Source: Muricea muricata
Lineage: Eukaryota > Cnidaria > Anthozoa > Malacalcyonacea > Plexauridae
Length of the DNA stretch: 64,000 nucleotides
Direction of reading: 5' to 3'
Assembly: GCA_963855995.1 (NCBI GenBank)
Contig: OY979716.1
Coordinates: forward strand, 36,457,818-36,521,817
The translations under genes and the position numbers were made by a program. Shown here piece after piece: positions 50,374-62,456 of the stretch. Below the pieces are notes generated by a model that made no database searches, was not told where the DNA came from, and worked only from the letters and a program-made list of their open reading frames with translations. Each line of letters starts with the position of its first letter. Within the stretch, counting starts at the first letter, position 1.

Positions 50374-51400
50374 AACAAGCTAAATTGTCTTTCACATTAA
50401 GCCAGGGGTATGTAAGTCTATAAAAAATATGTTTTGGTCAAAATCTGAGAGTGCGGTCGAAGGCCTTTTTCATGATTTTCAAGACTGTCCAATATCTGTT
50501 ACCATTAACAGGTACTGTCCACACCAACATTTATGATTCGTGTTCCTTTCAAATTAATTCAGTCATTGTATTTTAAACAATATAAACATATTCTCAACTA
50601 TTTTTCTCAAGTTCAAACTCATGAATATTTGATTTTGAAAGATTTTTAATGCAATCCTGGGTGTTTTTATCATGTTAGTGTATCTGGTCAAATTGGGGTT
50701 ATTTCTGTAATGCTTAACCTGAACTTCACAGGCTAAAATGAGCCCTAAAACTAAACCTGAACAAGCTAAATTGTTTTTCGCATTAAGCCACAGGTATTTA
50801 AGTCTACAAAAAATATGTTTTGGTCAAAATCTGAGTGCGCGGTCGAAGGCCGTTTTTTATGATTTTTAAAACCAACCAAATTATGTCCAGGTGCTACCAT
50901 TAACAGGTACTGTCCACACCAACATTCATGGTTCATGTTCCTTTCAAATTAATTCAGTCATTGTATTTTAAACGATATAAACACATTTCAACTATTTTTC
51001 TCAAGTTCAAACTCATGAATATTTGATTTTGAAAGATTTTTAATGGAATCCTAAATGTTTATATCATGTTAGTGTATCTGGTCAAATTGGGGTTGTCCTT
51101 ATACTGCTTTACCTAAATTTCACAGGTTAAAATAAACCCCAGAACTAAACCTGAACAAGCTAAATTGTCTTTCACATTAAGCCAGGGGTATGTAAGTGTA
51201 CAAAAAATATGTTTTGGTCAAAATTTGAGTGCGCGGTCGAGGGCCGTTTTTTATGATTTTTAAAACCAACCAAATTATAGTATGTCTGAGTGCTACCATT
51301 AACAGGTACTGTCCACACCAACAATCATGACTCATGTTTCTTTCAAATCAATTTGGTCATTGTATTTTAAATGATAAAAACACATTTTAAACACATGAAA
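50374..51400. repeat. 2.7 tandem units of about 385 bp
   Basis: CTGAACAAGCTAAATTGTCT starts units at about 50374, 50757 and 51149. Each contains AAAAATATGTTTTGGTCAAA, GCGGTCGAAGGCC, CATTAACAGGTACTGTCCAC and AACTCATGAATATTTGATTT. The third unit is incomplete. Confidence 0.85.
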
Positions 51401-52380
51401 ATAAACACATGGGTGGGTGGGACCTAATTATTAGAATTCTGCCAGGCCAGGCATAATTTAAATCATGCATATACAGTGTATCATAATAAATGTGCAAAAA
51501 TATCAGAATTTCTAAGAAGACCTTTTCTTGCAGGCTATTAAAGAAAACAAAAAATGAAAGATGAAAATGAATATTTATTAAATCACAGATTATTATTTAT
51601 GATACAATCTATTCTTGTGTGAATATAATGAAAATGTTGATAACTTTATACTGTAGACAAAATACTCCACAATGTGCTGGTTTTTGTCACCCAGCCCTGA
51701 CAGAATGAGGTTGATGTTTTCAGATACTGTAATCATATCTTCAAGATTGTAATAGTAATGTCACAGAGATCTATAAAAAAATACTTTCATGGTTAACTAC
51801 TAGAGGAATTGATTTACTTCAGGTTATTGGGGGGGGGGGGTCTGAGTTAATCCTCAGGCAATTATCAAAGAAAAAAAAATATTTGGCCCTTATGACCATA
51901 CAGGCAATTTTGTTTTGATGTCAACATGCTTGGCTCCTTGAGCCTGTCTGGTGTCTTTACTAGTAACGCATGCTGCCTCAGTTGACTGTCAGGCCCTGCT
52001 TTATGACCAGTCCTGGTTCAGCAACCTTCCTACCAGATTGTTGCATCCATGATGCTGGTGTAATTCAAAACTTTACTGTAAACATATGACTGAAAATTTT
52101 ATTTTCATTCCTAAAAAGGGCGTTTCAGATTATATAGCGTATGGCATGAAGTTGTATACTGAATGCCTGTAAATGAGTAAAAAACTGAATGCCTGTAAAA
52201 TCAGTAAATTGGAGTAAAGGGATTTAAAATTACAAATACTCAAATTTTCCTTAAAAATGCAAAATCCTTTAACGTTTTCCATGTACTTATGTTATTAACG
52301 AGTTGTGAACAAGCTGGTCATCATCCAGAGGACGAAAGCAGTGGCTTTCAATCAGTTTTATTAATAATTTAAAGTAGCAG
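51401..52380. other. noncoding part of the 3-kb element
   Basis: Contains a 10-base G run at 51831-51840 and no recognised gene. Confidence 0.4.
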
Positions 52381-52975
52381 ATAATTTTGCCGCTAAAATA
52401 TGCTCACTCCTGAGTCAGATACGTGTGCATATTAACATAATAATGATTCAAACAACGTCTATTAAATACGATATTACACTTACCACGTTATCCTTCTTTA
52501 TATTTAGCAATGTTTTGCCCCATGGCATAACCAAAAATCCAGTAAAATTCTGTTTTTCTTCGCAAATATTTTTAGAAAACTTTCAAAACAAAATATGGCG
52601 CCAGAGCATTTTTTCGCGAAGGCTTGGTCGCTAAGTTTTGAGCGGTTTTCGCAAGAAATACGCGACTTTGTTCAGCTATTACAATTAATGCTGTTATCCT
52701 ACAAGGACCTGTACTTAACTACATTAAGTCCATAAAAGTTAAAAAGTTAAAAACTCATGAATAAAGTTAAGATAGATAAACTACGAAACTAAGAACAATG
52801 TACTCAAGAATCGTCCGGTTTACAAGGATATTAATTTCCCTTTAAATCTGACTTTAGACTTTTCAGATTTCATGTCTTTGGGAAGCTCATTAAATAGTTT
52901 ACATCCTTGGAACTTAAATGTCTTTCTCCCAACTTCAGTTTTTTTAGCCCTAGCGTCTTTTGGCGCTAAAAATAT

Positions 52976-54371
52976 CTATCTATCAATCTATCTATATGTC
53001 AGTGAAAGACTAAAATAGTAATTCACCGTTGTTAACTAATGTTGAATTATTTAAAGATTATTCTGTAAACTGGATACATACAACCTCCCAAAATGTCTGA
53101 CGTGCTCAAGTACGATAAACCATGAGTCAATTACAACGTCCTCTATATTACAAGAAAATGAAGTACACACTGTCAATCTGTGCTAAAAATGAGCGCAGGC
53201 GCAATTGTGTGAAACTTGCGCGAAAATGAATGAGGAAGAGCAGCTGGGAAATTTGCTACCGCTGTGCAAAAATATTGTTGGCGGCTGAACACAAAATGTA
53301 ATTAGCATATTATTTGCGAAATACAGATTGGTTTCAGAGGTGCTCGGAATTCAGTTTCTTTGACGAGCCAGTTATAATTTTGTTCACAATTTTTCATTGA
53401 TTTCAGTAAAGGACTGATATAGCTGTCAGTTAATCATATTTTGAAGTGATGATATCGTCTGTTGAAGCAAATTTCCAAACTTTGACATGTGAGTGGGTTG
53501 CCAAGAATTAAGCGCGATGTTGAATTTACGTTTGACTTAATACTGAAAAATTTAGCTTTTGCTCCAAAAAGATATTTGTTTCCTCTTACTTCCAATATGT
53601 TTATGTTCCTTTCGAAACCAATTTTTTTGTTTTATAAATTACGCTCATGGCCAATAGTTTGTTGTGAAACTCGCTACCGGAAAAGTACTTTAAATTACGG
53701 TTGTTGTTGAAATGGTCGTGAAAATGATAAAACATCCACAATCACGTGGGCCGTCCGTGAAATGATGTCTTTGATACTATATAAATGTTTTCGTACAAAT
53801 GGTAAAGATATTTTTCAATTGACTAATGCGTTTAGTCGATCGATTTCAGTGACATTTTTGTATTGTTGTTCGAGTACGAGCGTTGACTAGTTTGAGTCGA
53901 ATTTTAAAAAATCAGCCTTTTGCTCCAACATGATTTTAGCTGGAACTTGGCCTTCATGTTTATATCTACTCACCTGATTTGTTAGCGTGCTCTTAAAAAT
54001 TACGCTAAAAGATCGTTTAGTCCACTGAAAGTGCTTGTGATCCATGTTTGTTATATGATTTTTAAATACCACGCGTAAATCACGCAATTTCCACGCGTTC
54101 ACGCAGGCTTATCTGGCGCATGCTCAGACAAATTTCCGAGCTGCTATGAGGAAGCCTATTTCTTAAAGGTAAGCGTTCTCTCTTTTTTATGGCCTGGATT
54201 GCAGTCTGGCAATACAAATACGTTGACTATGTTCTCACGACATTCTGTCAACAAATGATTTTTACATTTTACACAAACACTGAACCCACGTGAACGTGCT
54301 GATAAACAATACGTTTGAGTAGTGTGAGAATTTAAGAACAAGTAAAGGAGGCAATATAACGCTATTATATG
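52976..54371. other. intergenic, nothing recognised
   Basis: Starts with short GATA/TATC repeats (52970-53000). Frames under 75 codons show no motif. Confidence 0.4.
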
Positions 54372-54569
54372 CAGTGGCGGATCTAGCGTAAGTCAAAATA
54401 AATTACCACAGCTCATTCTAGGATATATTTACATTTTGAAATACCTTCAAAGCAACTTCATTGGTTAGATTTTATTCTTTTGAAATTCATAACCTATGAC
54501 ATTGTTACAAAGTTGAATTTAAAATTGAGCTGCTATAATTTATTTTGACTTACCCTGGATCCGCCACTG
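54372..54569. mobile_element. hAT-like MITE, 198 bp
   Basis: Begins CAGTGGCGGATCTAG and ends CTGGATCCGCCACTG, with complementary arms of about 45 bp (AGTCAAAATAAATTA inside). Flanking 8-mers ATTATATG and ATTATCCG match at 6 of 8. CAGTGGCGGATC is a widespread terminal word of hAT MITEs. Confidence 0.75.
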
Positions 54570-54903
54570 ATTATCCGCTCGTTGCAACTTGTATATTTTT
54601 ATTTTTGTTCTACCGCAATACACATATTTTAATATATATTACAAATATAAATTAATGTTCATTGGGCCACAGGGCTACTAGAAATCTTGCATAGGCTTTA
54701 TTTAGACGCCTTCTTACAATGACCAGTTGTTTCGACAATCATGACACATACATTGGGTTAATATTACGGATCTCATCGAAGTGTCGAAACGCTGAAAAAT
54801 AACGCATCATCGCCACGCCCAAAAACATCGACGGTCACGCCCAAAATCGTGCACGCAAAATAGACGTCTTTCATACTTTTGGCGTAGCCGGCACGGCTAG
54901 TGA

Positions 54904-55951
54904 AATTGAGTGAAGTTAGTAAGCTCGGACGAACTTATATCCGCGGAAAGGCAATTAATGATGATTTAAGATCCCTCGTTATTGGCCAAATAGTTGAAAT
55001 TGGAGGCGACCCGGCGACAGGATATTTTCAAGGAAGCTACAGTGCTGTACCTCAAAATTAAAACTTTCGGTGGAAACGATTCAAAAAGTCTGGAAGAGGT
55101 TTTGTGAGTCTGGCGAGGTAAAGCGTCATGAATCTTATGCAAGTGGCGTTAGACTTCTAAAACCAGAAGATATGCAACTCATAAAACTTCTGAAGATGGA
55201 TAGGCCATCAATGACATCGGGCGAACTTTTGAACGAAGTAACCGAACATTGTTTTATTCCGGCGGTATCAGTAAACAAACTTTGAACAGGGCTGTTAGAA
55301 ATTACATGATTGACGGAAAATGGTCGTGGAAGCGAATGATTAGACCTGCTGCCGAGAAATTCAAGCAACAAAATATTGAATACAGTCAGGCATTTCTCGA
55401 CTACATTTGAAATTTTTCGATAAGTCAGGCTTAAAACTTCCCAACGTAGCAAATCCCAATTACGGCCACTCGCTTATTGGAACGTCTTGTGTAGAAATAT
55501 TCCGAAACATGCAGACGCCAAATATCACGCTCAATCTGTTGTGTGGAGCAGACGGAATTATGTACGCTAACACAGTTCGTGGGGCGAGTTATACTTTGAC
55601 ATTCCTTCGTTTTTTACCGAAACGTCGCAGAATTTTCAACCCGATGGCAGACCAATCCTCGAATACGGCGATCATATAAATTTACATAACTGCGCCAGTC
55701 ATCATTTCGAAGGTGGACAGATTCTAGGTGAATGGTTGGATGATATAGGATGCACTTTGGTGTACTTACCAACATACTCGCCAGAGTTTAATCCTGGTGA
55801 ACTGGTACAAGTATTTAATAAACTTAAAAGAATAATGAAAAAATTGGAGTACAGAATTTTACTGAGAGATAATTTGAATGTTGATGTTTATGAAGTGCTG
55901 AAAAAAATAAGTTCAGCTGATATGCGAAGTTTTTTCCGCTATATGGGTTAA
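54904..55951 (+). pseudogene. decayed IS630/Tc1-mariner-type transposase
   Basis: The N-terminal part is a helix-turn-helix (RGKAINDDLRSLVIGQIVEI, then LKLSVETIQKVWKRFCESGE after a frame change near 55050). The catalytic region has FFDKSGLKLPN (first Asp), then, after another shift, NLHNCASHHFEGG in place of the usual DN..H motif, and LVYLPTYSPEFNPGELVQVF (third acidic residue, with the hallmark YSPEFNP). A stop at about 55407 and further frame changes near 55290 and 55600-55630 make it inactive. It ends FFRYMG at 55951. The second catalytic Asp appears substituted by His. Confidence 0.75.
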
Positions 55952-56538
55952 GTTTGTTTCATTTTTTGTACTATTGAATATTGTATCTATATAAATTTAT
56001 GTAATAAATATGTTTACCTATAATATAAATGACCACATGCATATCTATAAAACATTTCAACCCAAGATGATCTCAACTAAACCGCCAGAATTAATAAACT
56101 TTTAGTGGCCAAAATATTATATTTTTCATACAGTACGAGGTCAAACTCACATGCAAAACAGTAACCACAATCAAGGCGGTTTCCACTGGGTGAAAATTTA
56201 CAGCCAAATCGAAATTATATTTCAAATTCAAAAGATTTCTTATTAGAGATTAGTTAGAGCTTATCAGACAAAAGACAATTTCGATTCTGTCAAAAATTTT
56301 CGCCTGGTGGCACCCCTCTCCTAAAATTCAATATAATTTAGGTGTATAGCGACCATGTCAAACAGTAAACTGACTTCGAACTATTACAATAATCACTTAT
56401 TTGTACAGGGGTGCATAGAAAAACTGCTTATCGATATCTCTGAAATCAGGTCGTTTTAGAACTTGCATACAATTCGGTAATAATTGATCGTAAGCCCTGC
56501 TCAAACATAATAGAAATGAATTTTATATTTGGGATGTG
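55952..56538. other. intergenic, nothing recognised
   Basis: A/T-rich spacer after the decayed transposase. Confidence 0.4.
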
Positions 56539-56787
56539 CAGGGTGTACAAAAAGTAGACCCTTTGAAATTGAAATTAGCCGCAAGCTATTTTATTAATTT
56601 GACAGCTCTGAATGCTTTAAGTTAATGATCTGAAAAGGTCTTGTACACCTGGGACGTTACTAGTACAGTTTCCCTTGTGAGCAAGTCCTTATATTTTTTA
56701 TTAATTCGACGCATTCAGAGCTGTCAAATTAATACAACAGATTGCGGCTAATTTGATTTTCAAAGGTTGTACATTTTATACACCCTT
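56539..56787. repeat. palindromic MITE-like element
   Basis: The arms GGGTGTACAAAAAGTAGACC with AGCCGCAA and TTTGACAGCTCTGAATGC face their complements ending TTTTATACACCC. The centre is about 90 bp. TGTACAAAAAGT-like ends recall mariner-derived MITEs, but no clear TA duplication was fixed. Confidence 0.65.
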
Positions 56788-56926
56788 GTACATTATATAA
56801 CATGGACAGGTATTTTCATATGAGTATATCAGCATAATACATAGTGTGTCATTATAGATATACTGTAGAAGTGCTAAGTTTGCGATTTTTTATACACCCT
56901 GTACCGTATTATAAACGTGTGTAGGT

Positions 56927-58635
56927 TTACTTTTCGAGTAGTTTTGCCGCTTTAGAGAGCATATCCAAGCCATTCACATTTTCGACATCCGATCCATGTT
57001 CTTCACCGCTGTCACTGCAACATATAATGGCCTTCGCTTCTGGCTGGTGTGTTTCCAAACTCTGTGAAAGCCCAATTCGAAGTAAATACTCTTCATCGCG
57101 CTTGCTTTTTGGCGCTGCAAAATGTTCTGCCATATTTTTCGATATTTCAGAGTCGATCACGTTTTTTTCTTTGTGAATAACACAGCTATTAAAGCTAGTA
57201 TTAGGAACGGAACCATGGCCTGGACAACGTATTCCTTTCTTTTCCGATAGGTGCTTAACTGGATTGACATGTTCTTCATCATCCTCGCTATCGACATTTG
57301 GCTGGCCAAGAATGTCAAAACGCTCGTTGTATTTTTCTAATAGTGTGGGGATCTCAGCTTTAGCCGGCAATTTCCCGTTGCAAACTCTTTCTAATTTCCT
57401 AATGTCAGAGTTCGCAACTAACCAATAGGGGACAAAGTGTCCATTTAAAATTTTAAGCAAATATTTTTTAGGATCACTGTTAATTAAGTCCGTTTGAACC
57501 TTCGCGACAAAACTATTTTGCGCGGAATCTAACATTTCTCTTTTGCTTTTCAAATCGCTTTGAATTTTAGCCAGCTTACCTTTAGAAACTTTCAGTTCAT
57601 CTCGTTTTTCTTTTAAATATTTCATCTCTTCTGGGTGACGTTTAATATCTCTACACAAAGTGGCTAATACACAAGGTTCAAACAAACAATTAGCTCTGTT
57701 ATGACCTGGGGTATGACAGTTTGTACATTGTGGAACTTTGGGTTTATTCTTCGGTCGTTCAAAACTACGCTCAAGCTCCGATATTTGACGCTCATTATCT
57801 CTAACCACCGCATGTTGTTGTTTTTCATCGGACTCCAGTTTTGCAAAAAAATTCAGTGTAGGAGAAATATATTTGGGTATGTCCGTTAGACAAGCTTCGA
57901 CTCCGTCTCGGGCTTCATCCTCTGCAAGTTGGTCGATTTCATGGAGTGCTGCGCCGCCAATTCAGTCGTCTTCGTTGTTTAAATGAAGTCTTACTCTTGC
58001 TCTTTTCTTCAAGGCGCCTTGTTTACTAGGAGATGGAGAATAAAGACGATTTGAGCACGGCGCTTCCTGGCTTTGCGATAATGGCGGTGACGCAAATTTC
58101 GATTCCGTAGGCGGTAGGACACCTCCGAGATGGTCGAGCACCTCATTGATCTCGTTTCCAAGCCTAAGTATCTGATGAAACTTAGATTTTGCTTTTTAAA
58201 ATCTTAAATAATTGTAAATAATCCCTGACCCCCACCTTAAACCTAGCCCTAACCTAAATTGTAAAAATTTGGAGTAGAAAAAAACGTTTGACGTATTTAA
58301 AAATACTTGAGCTGCAGCCGGGATTCGAACCCCCGCCTGTCCTACTAGAAATCATACGCCAAGACGACTGAGCTAACAACGAGCTTGCTGGAAATCGTCG
58401 AAACAATTTGTATTTACAATACAACTTCGTCTAAATGAGCCAGAGCAGTCTAGGAACGAGATCAATGAGGTGCTCGACCATCTCGGAGATGTCCAACCGT
58501 CTACGGAATCGAAATAAGCGGCGGTGACCCCGTTCTGCTAAATACTTTCAAATTTATTCGTAAAATATCCTCTCTGTGTTGAACTTCTTCGGCTGATTCA
58601 ACTAAGTAGTACTGTATCGGTACTTCAGCTCTATT
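56927..58635 (-). pseudogene. CCHC zinc-knuckle protein, split by a MITE and one stop
   Basis: A minus-strand frame is open from a TAG at 58636-58638 down to the MITE at 58519, resumes at 58091, meets TGA at 57962-57964, and continues in the same frame to a stop at 56927. Together about 425 codons. The N-terminal part is basic and proline/serine rich (RLYSPSPSKQGALKKRARVR). Then follow LTDIPKYISPTLNFFAKLES, the zinc knuckle CTNCHTPGHNRANC, a charged coiled coil (MKYLKEKRDELKVSKGKLAK), and an acidic C-terminus with two cysteine pairs. Zinc knuckles bind nucleic acid and are typical of retroelement Gag or transposon proteins. The family was not recognised and no ATG was fixed. Confidence 0.55.
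58092..58519. mobile_element. MULE-type MITE, 428 bp, carrying a tRNA-like segment
   Basis: The ends GCAAATTTCGATTCCG and, inverted, GCTTATTTCGATTCCG are followed by about 60 bp of near-perfect complementarity (GAGATGGTCGAGCACCTCAT). GGCGGTGAC is duplicated at 58083-58091 and 58520-58528 (9 bp). The minus strand at 58316-58386 has TTAGCTCAGTCGTCTTGGCG and GGGGGTTCGAATCCCGGC, which read as tRNA A and B boxes with a good T-arm; the acceptor stem does not pair. Confidence 0.85.
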
Positions 58636-58642
58636 CTAATAG

Positions 58643-59010
58643 TAGCCTCCCCCTTCAAACCATTACGTCACTCCCCTGATTATTTTTCAGGGACTGAAGA
58701 ACCGATACAATAATATAGACCTTTTCGAATAGTAGCCTCCCCCTTCAAACCATTACGTCACCCCCCTGATTATTTTTTCAGGGACTGAAGAACCGATACA
58801 ATAATATAGACCCTTTCGAATAGATCCTTTGGAATAGTACCCCCTTTCGAATAGTATACCTTTTCGAATAGTAGCCTCCCCCTTCAAACCATTACGTCAC
58901 CCCCCTGATTATTTTTTCAGGGACTGAAGAACCGATACTATAATATAGACCCTTTCGAATAGATCCTCTCGAATAGTACCCCCTTTCGAATAGTATACCT
59001 TTTCGAATAG
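58643..59010. repeat. three tandem units of about 105-140 bp
   Basis: AGTAGCCTCCCCCTTCAAAC, CATTACGTCACCCCCCTGAT and CAGGGACTGAAGAACCGATA recur three times; the last two units have extra TTTCGAATAGTA stretches between them. Confidence 0.85.
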
Positions 59011-59757
59011 TAGACTTCCCCTTCTTATCCCATATGTGTCATGAAAGCGGGCTTCTGATTGGTTCTCAGCAGGTAAGTTTTTTTCGAACTAACCTGCTTT
59101 TCCGAACTTACCCGCTTTTCTCTTTATCGATAAAACCGGCTTTCTGATTGGTTACAAAAACCCGAACTTACCTGCTTGCTACTTACGCTGCCGTCCGCCT
59201 CAAACTGCTCAACAACAATGGCGAACAAAATTTAGCTGATGATTAAACCTACACTTTAAAGAACATTTTTGGGCTAAAGACGTCACAGAAACCAAGCAAA
59301 AAGAAACGGAAAATTGTAAACTAAAGACAATAGAGAGCCTGATAAAGAAATATTAAGAGACCAATAAGTTTAAGAAGAGAAAATGTTGACAAAATACATC
59401 GGCGAGAATCGGAAAACAACACAAGAAGATAAGTCTAGTATGGGATAAAAACCCATCTAACTTGCAGGTTCGGTTGGTTCGGGATTAACGCACCGAGAGG
59501 GGTCTGACAGCTGTTCGAACCTACCGAGCGAAGCGAGTGTTACGGTACAATGTTTGTTTCGTGACATGTAATTTATATGAATAAAAAAGGTCGTGTTTGT
59601 TGTGGTGCATTGTACATGTATTATTTATATTTCCCATTAAGACTGCATTTGTTGTGGTGCATAATACGTGACGCGACATTTCAGTCAATACAGTTTCGTT
59701 TATATCTTTTGACATTTGTTGGTTCTTAGAAGAACCGTTTTTAATATTCTTTTTCCT
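59011..59757. other. spacer with repeated CGAACTTACCTGC words
   Basis: TTCTGATTGGTT occurs twice (59051 and 59131) and CCGAACTTACC-like words three times (59084-59175). No gene is recognised. Confidence 0.4.
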
Positions 59758-60270
59758 TCACATTTTCTCTTTCAACCATTGCGCATAGGCTTCTACCTCC
59801 ACTTTCGGGCAGTGACGATACGGATGTGTCCCAATATGGTACCCGCATGTTTCAAGCCAAATTAGTTTTTCGAACAGAAACTCTGCTTTCGGGCACCCGT
59901 AGTCTTCCAGATTAGTTGATGGGATGTTTAATAACTTTAGTAAATCTTTTTCAAAGTGCCCTCCTTTGTAGCCAATAGTACTTTTATCATCACATTTAGT
60001 GCTATTGTAGAAATGTTCTACAATACTGTTCAAGTTTGCGAGCGGAATTGATTCCCGGGAGGCAGCAAATGGTAATTTATGTATGTTCTTTGTGAGGAAC
60101 ATACAGCTTTTTTGCTCTTTGCTTGTCAATTCATTCCAATGAATACCAATGTTGAAGAGATATGATTCTCCTACGTCTTTGTCAACTTTTATCATGCCTA
60201 GTTCTCTGCAGTAGAATTTTCTTTTTAGAGTGAAACCGTCCAAGTCAATAATACCTACAATGTTATTCAT
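59758..60270 (-). CDS. gene N, intact copy of the small nuclease-like viral protein
   Basis: 170 codons from ATG 60268-60270 (MNNIVGIIDLDGFTLKRKFY) to the stop at 59758. It is similar along its whole length to the frameshifted copy at 2644-3179 and supplies its missing frame. Motif blocks: IIDLDGF; IGYKGGHFEKDLLKLL; EDYGCPKAEFLFEKLIWLET; HPYRHCPKVEVEAYAQWL. The D-x-D / G-G-H-x3-D / H-x4-E arrangement is compatible with a DnaQ-like nuclease fold, but not proven. A TATA-like box on this strand lies at 60377-60384. Neighbouring viral genes (PolB, inverted repeats) are not seen here, so this is an isolated fragment of a related virus or a host-kept copy. Confidence 0.7.
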   Translation of the reverse strand: MNNIVGIIDLDGFTLKRKFYCRELGMIKVDKDVGESYLFNIGIHWNELTSKEQKSCMFLTKNIHKLPFAASRESIPLANLNSIVEHFYNSTKCDDKSTIGYKGGHFEKDLLKLLNIPSTNLEDYGCPKAEFLFEKLIWLETCGYHIGTHPYRHCPKVEVEAYAQWLKEKM

Positions 60271-60285
60271 TTTGCGGCGGGTCAA

Positions 60286-61171
60286 GTATTTTCAAAAAAT
60301 TTACTTTTTTAAAATGCACTTTTTTCAAAAATGCACTTTTTCAAAATGTTCTGAATAATTATCGGATCAATTAACGTTTTATACTACGATTGTGATTGGT
60401 TTAAAAACAAGAGTGTTTATTTATCCTTGCTGAAAGTATAAAAGCATTAAGAGGAGATTTTTTAAAAAATCGCGTATTTTCTTAAAAAATTGCTCAAAAC
60501 TTAGCAACCAGGCAATAACGTAGCCTGAAATTCAGGCAGTTGTGTGAGCTTTTATTCACCCGTAATGCAGGCGCAATTTAAAGCTACGTACGTAAAATAT
60601 ATTTTGATAAGGAAAAGACAAGCGTATAAACCAGTATAAATAAAAAGAACTATAGTATTTGCAGAAGGTGAGTATAAACACGTTCTTTCAACTACAGTTT
60701 ACTTAATTAAATTTGATATAGTCTTGCATTCAGAGTATGTAAAACGCTTGTCTTTAACTACCCTAGCTATACAGTTACATTGTTAGAAAAAAAAATTACC
60801 AAAAACGCTTTGTTTTTAACTAAGAACTGCTTTCGGTTATTCTTAATTTTAAGTCATCACTTTGTCACGAGATATTAATGTGCTAGCCTGCAATAAAAGT
60901 ACGTTAAATTGATATTTAAACTTAGTTTGTTTACATTAACTGGATTTTAAGCGCGAAAAAGTAGGTTGATTTTAAAGTGCAAATTTTGAGCATAAAAAAC
61001 ATGCTAAACAAAACGGAAACACTGTACAAATGAACACACATCCGATAAGAACACTTTTGCTGTATTAGTTTAGTATATTTCCTGTGAATATGGTTTTAGG
61101 CTAAGCATAAACTGTTTCAGTTTTTCAACATTTATATTGTCAAACTTGTGACTTCCTTAGTTTTATCCAAT
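60286..61171. other. spacer with promoter-like repeats and an element end
   Basis: AAAATGCACTTTTTTC is repeated at 60311-60350. At 60446-60515 lies a copy of the end of the 3-kb element: TTAAGAGGAGATTTTTTA, then AATCGCGTATT and GCTCAAAACTTAGCAACC. No gene is recognised. Confidence 0.5.
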
Positions 61172-61663
61172 ATGATGATGCAAGCGAGTGAAAAGTCCTC
61201 AACAATGTCAGTGCAAAAGGTAGCCGCTATTATATCTATTTCTAAATGCACATACATGAATGGCAAAAACATCACCGCAACACGTTCGTAATTTTCTATT
61301 TTTGCTTGTTTTTTGAAGCACGAAAGTTATAAATCCCTATATGGACCATGCAAAGCGTCATCAAAAAAGATCGAGGCAGTTAATCTTTTCCTTAACGGCA
61401 AAAGCTTTCGAGAAATAGCCAGGGCCCTCCGTGTAGCGGTTGCAACTGCTGAGGTTTATACCATAGATGGCTACCGTGCAGGCGCTCCGTTAGAGTTTGA
61501 CAAGTTATGCAGCGAAATGAATATCACGTATGCAGATCGCGTTACAGTATGCAATGGAATCAAAACGCACGGAACAACACTGCGAAACATACGAGATCAA
61601 TTCCAAGATCGCTACACATACAACCAAATTCGGCTCGTCTTGATTCGAGACGATATGCACTGA
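61172..61663 (+). CDS. two-exon small HTH protein
   Basis: Exon 1 (61172-61219) starts MMMQASEKSSTM and ends CAAAAG|GTAGCC. Exon 2 (61319-61663) follows TTTTTTGAAG with phase 0; the intron is 99 bp. Exon 2 encodes a helix-turn-helix, AVNLFLNGKSFREIARALRV then AVATAEVYTIDGYRAGAPLE, similar in layout to the HTH found after the RQC domain of some RecQ helicases. The C-terminus is basic and helical. No helicase is nearby. The gene could belong to the same viral or transposon family as gene N (1 kb to the left) or be a remnant; function unknown. Confidence 0.5.
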
Positions 61664-62456
61664 AAGTACTTCAAACTATAAAATGATAGTTGTACATTCA
61701 ATATTTTGTTTTTCGTTTGTTAATAAACAATTTTGAATTGCAAAGCTGTAGTCTGACTGGCTAGCACATTTGTATTTATAGTGTCAAAGGGATTTTGTAT
61801 CGCACATAGGATAACATGTACAATCGTTTCATATTTAAAAATAAAAGTAGACATGAAGATTAACCATGTTTACCTTAGCAATGAACTAAAATCAAAATGA
61901 TCCAGACCAAGATCCTTTTTTGTTCCATGACCATGCTTCGACATTCGACAACTTCGATCGTGAAGACAAAAATCGTGTTTTCCGTTTTCACACTAATCAG
62001 TTTTGTTAAATCGTATCATATTTTTTGAAAAAATGCATTTCAATAATGAAATACAACATTCCTTGCCAAAATACAGTAGCACATAAGTCTTGATCGGTTG
62101 AAAATGGCCAAAAAAATCCATTGCAATGATGTCTGGCGAGGTCAAATAAGAAATGAGACGTTGGAAATTGACAGCCTCGATCGCATGTAGAGTTCTTTAT
62201 GCACGTGACTAAATAATTTTGTCATTACGGGAAGGGTGGGGGTTATTTATATATTTTTAGATTATTTTTTAAAGTTATTTTCAAATAATATTAAAATATT
62301 CGAATATTACAATATTTAAAAAAAAATTCCATCTATAAGCAACATGTGATTTAGACTTGTGACAAGTCGACTCTTACAAATCTACAAGGTATTCTTAGTT
62401 GCTTGTAGATAATTATGTTGTATATATATTATCACTTTAGATGAAAGAAATTGAAA
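61664..62456. other. intergenic, nothing recognised
   Basis: A/T-rich; an AATAAA lies at 61722 shortly after the HTH gene. Confidence 0.4.

Larger units (their letters stand above)
49659..52644. mobile_element. 3-kb element in the LINE 3' UTR
   Basis: GTTCAGCTATTACAATTAA occurs on both sides (49640-49658 and 52663-52689 region), a 19-bp direct repeat. The ends share CGCGTATT...GCTCAAAAC in inverted orientation (left GAGGAGATTTTTTACAGAAT then CGCGTATT; the right counterpart before the repeat). A further copy of the left end lies at 60449. No coding region was seen; internal tandem repeats of about 385 bp fill a third of it. Confidence 0.6.

Noticed and set aside
54904-55951. Active mariner transposase
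   Set aside because: At least three frame changes, a stop, and loss of the second catalytic Asp.
58316-58386. Functional tRNA gene on the minus strand
   Set aside because: Box B and T-arm are good, but the acceptor stem does not pair and the segment is part of a MITE; reported as tRNA-like only.
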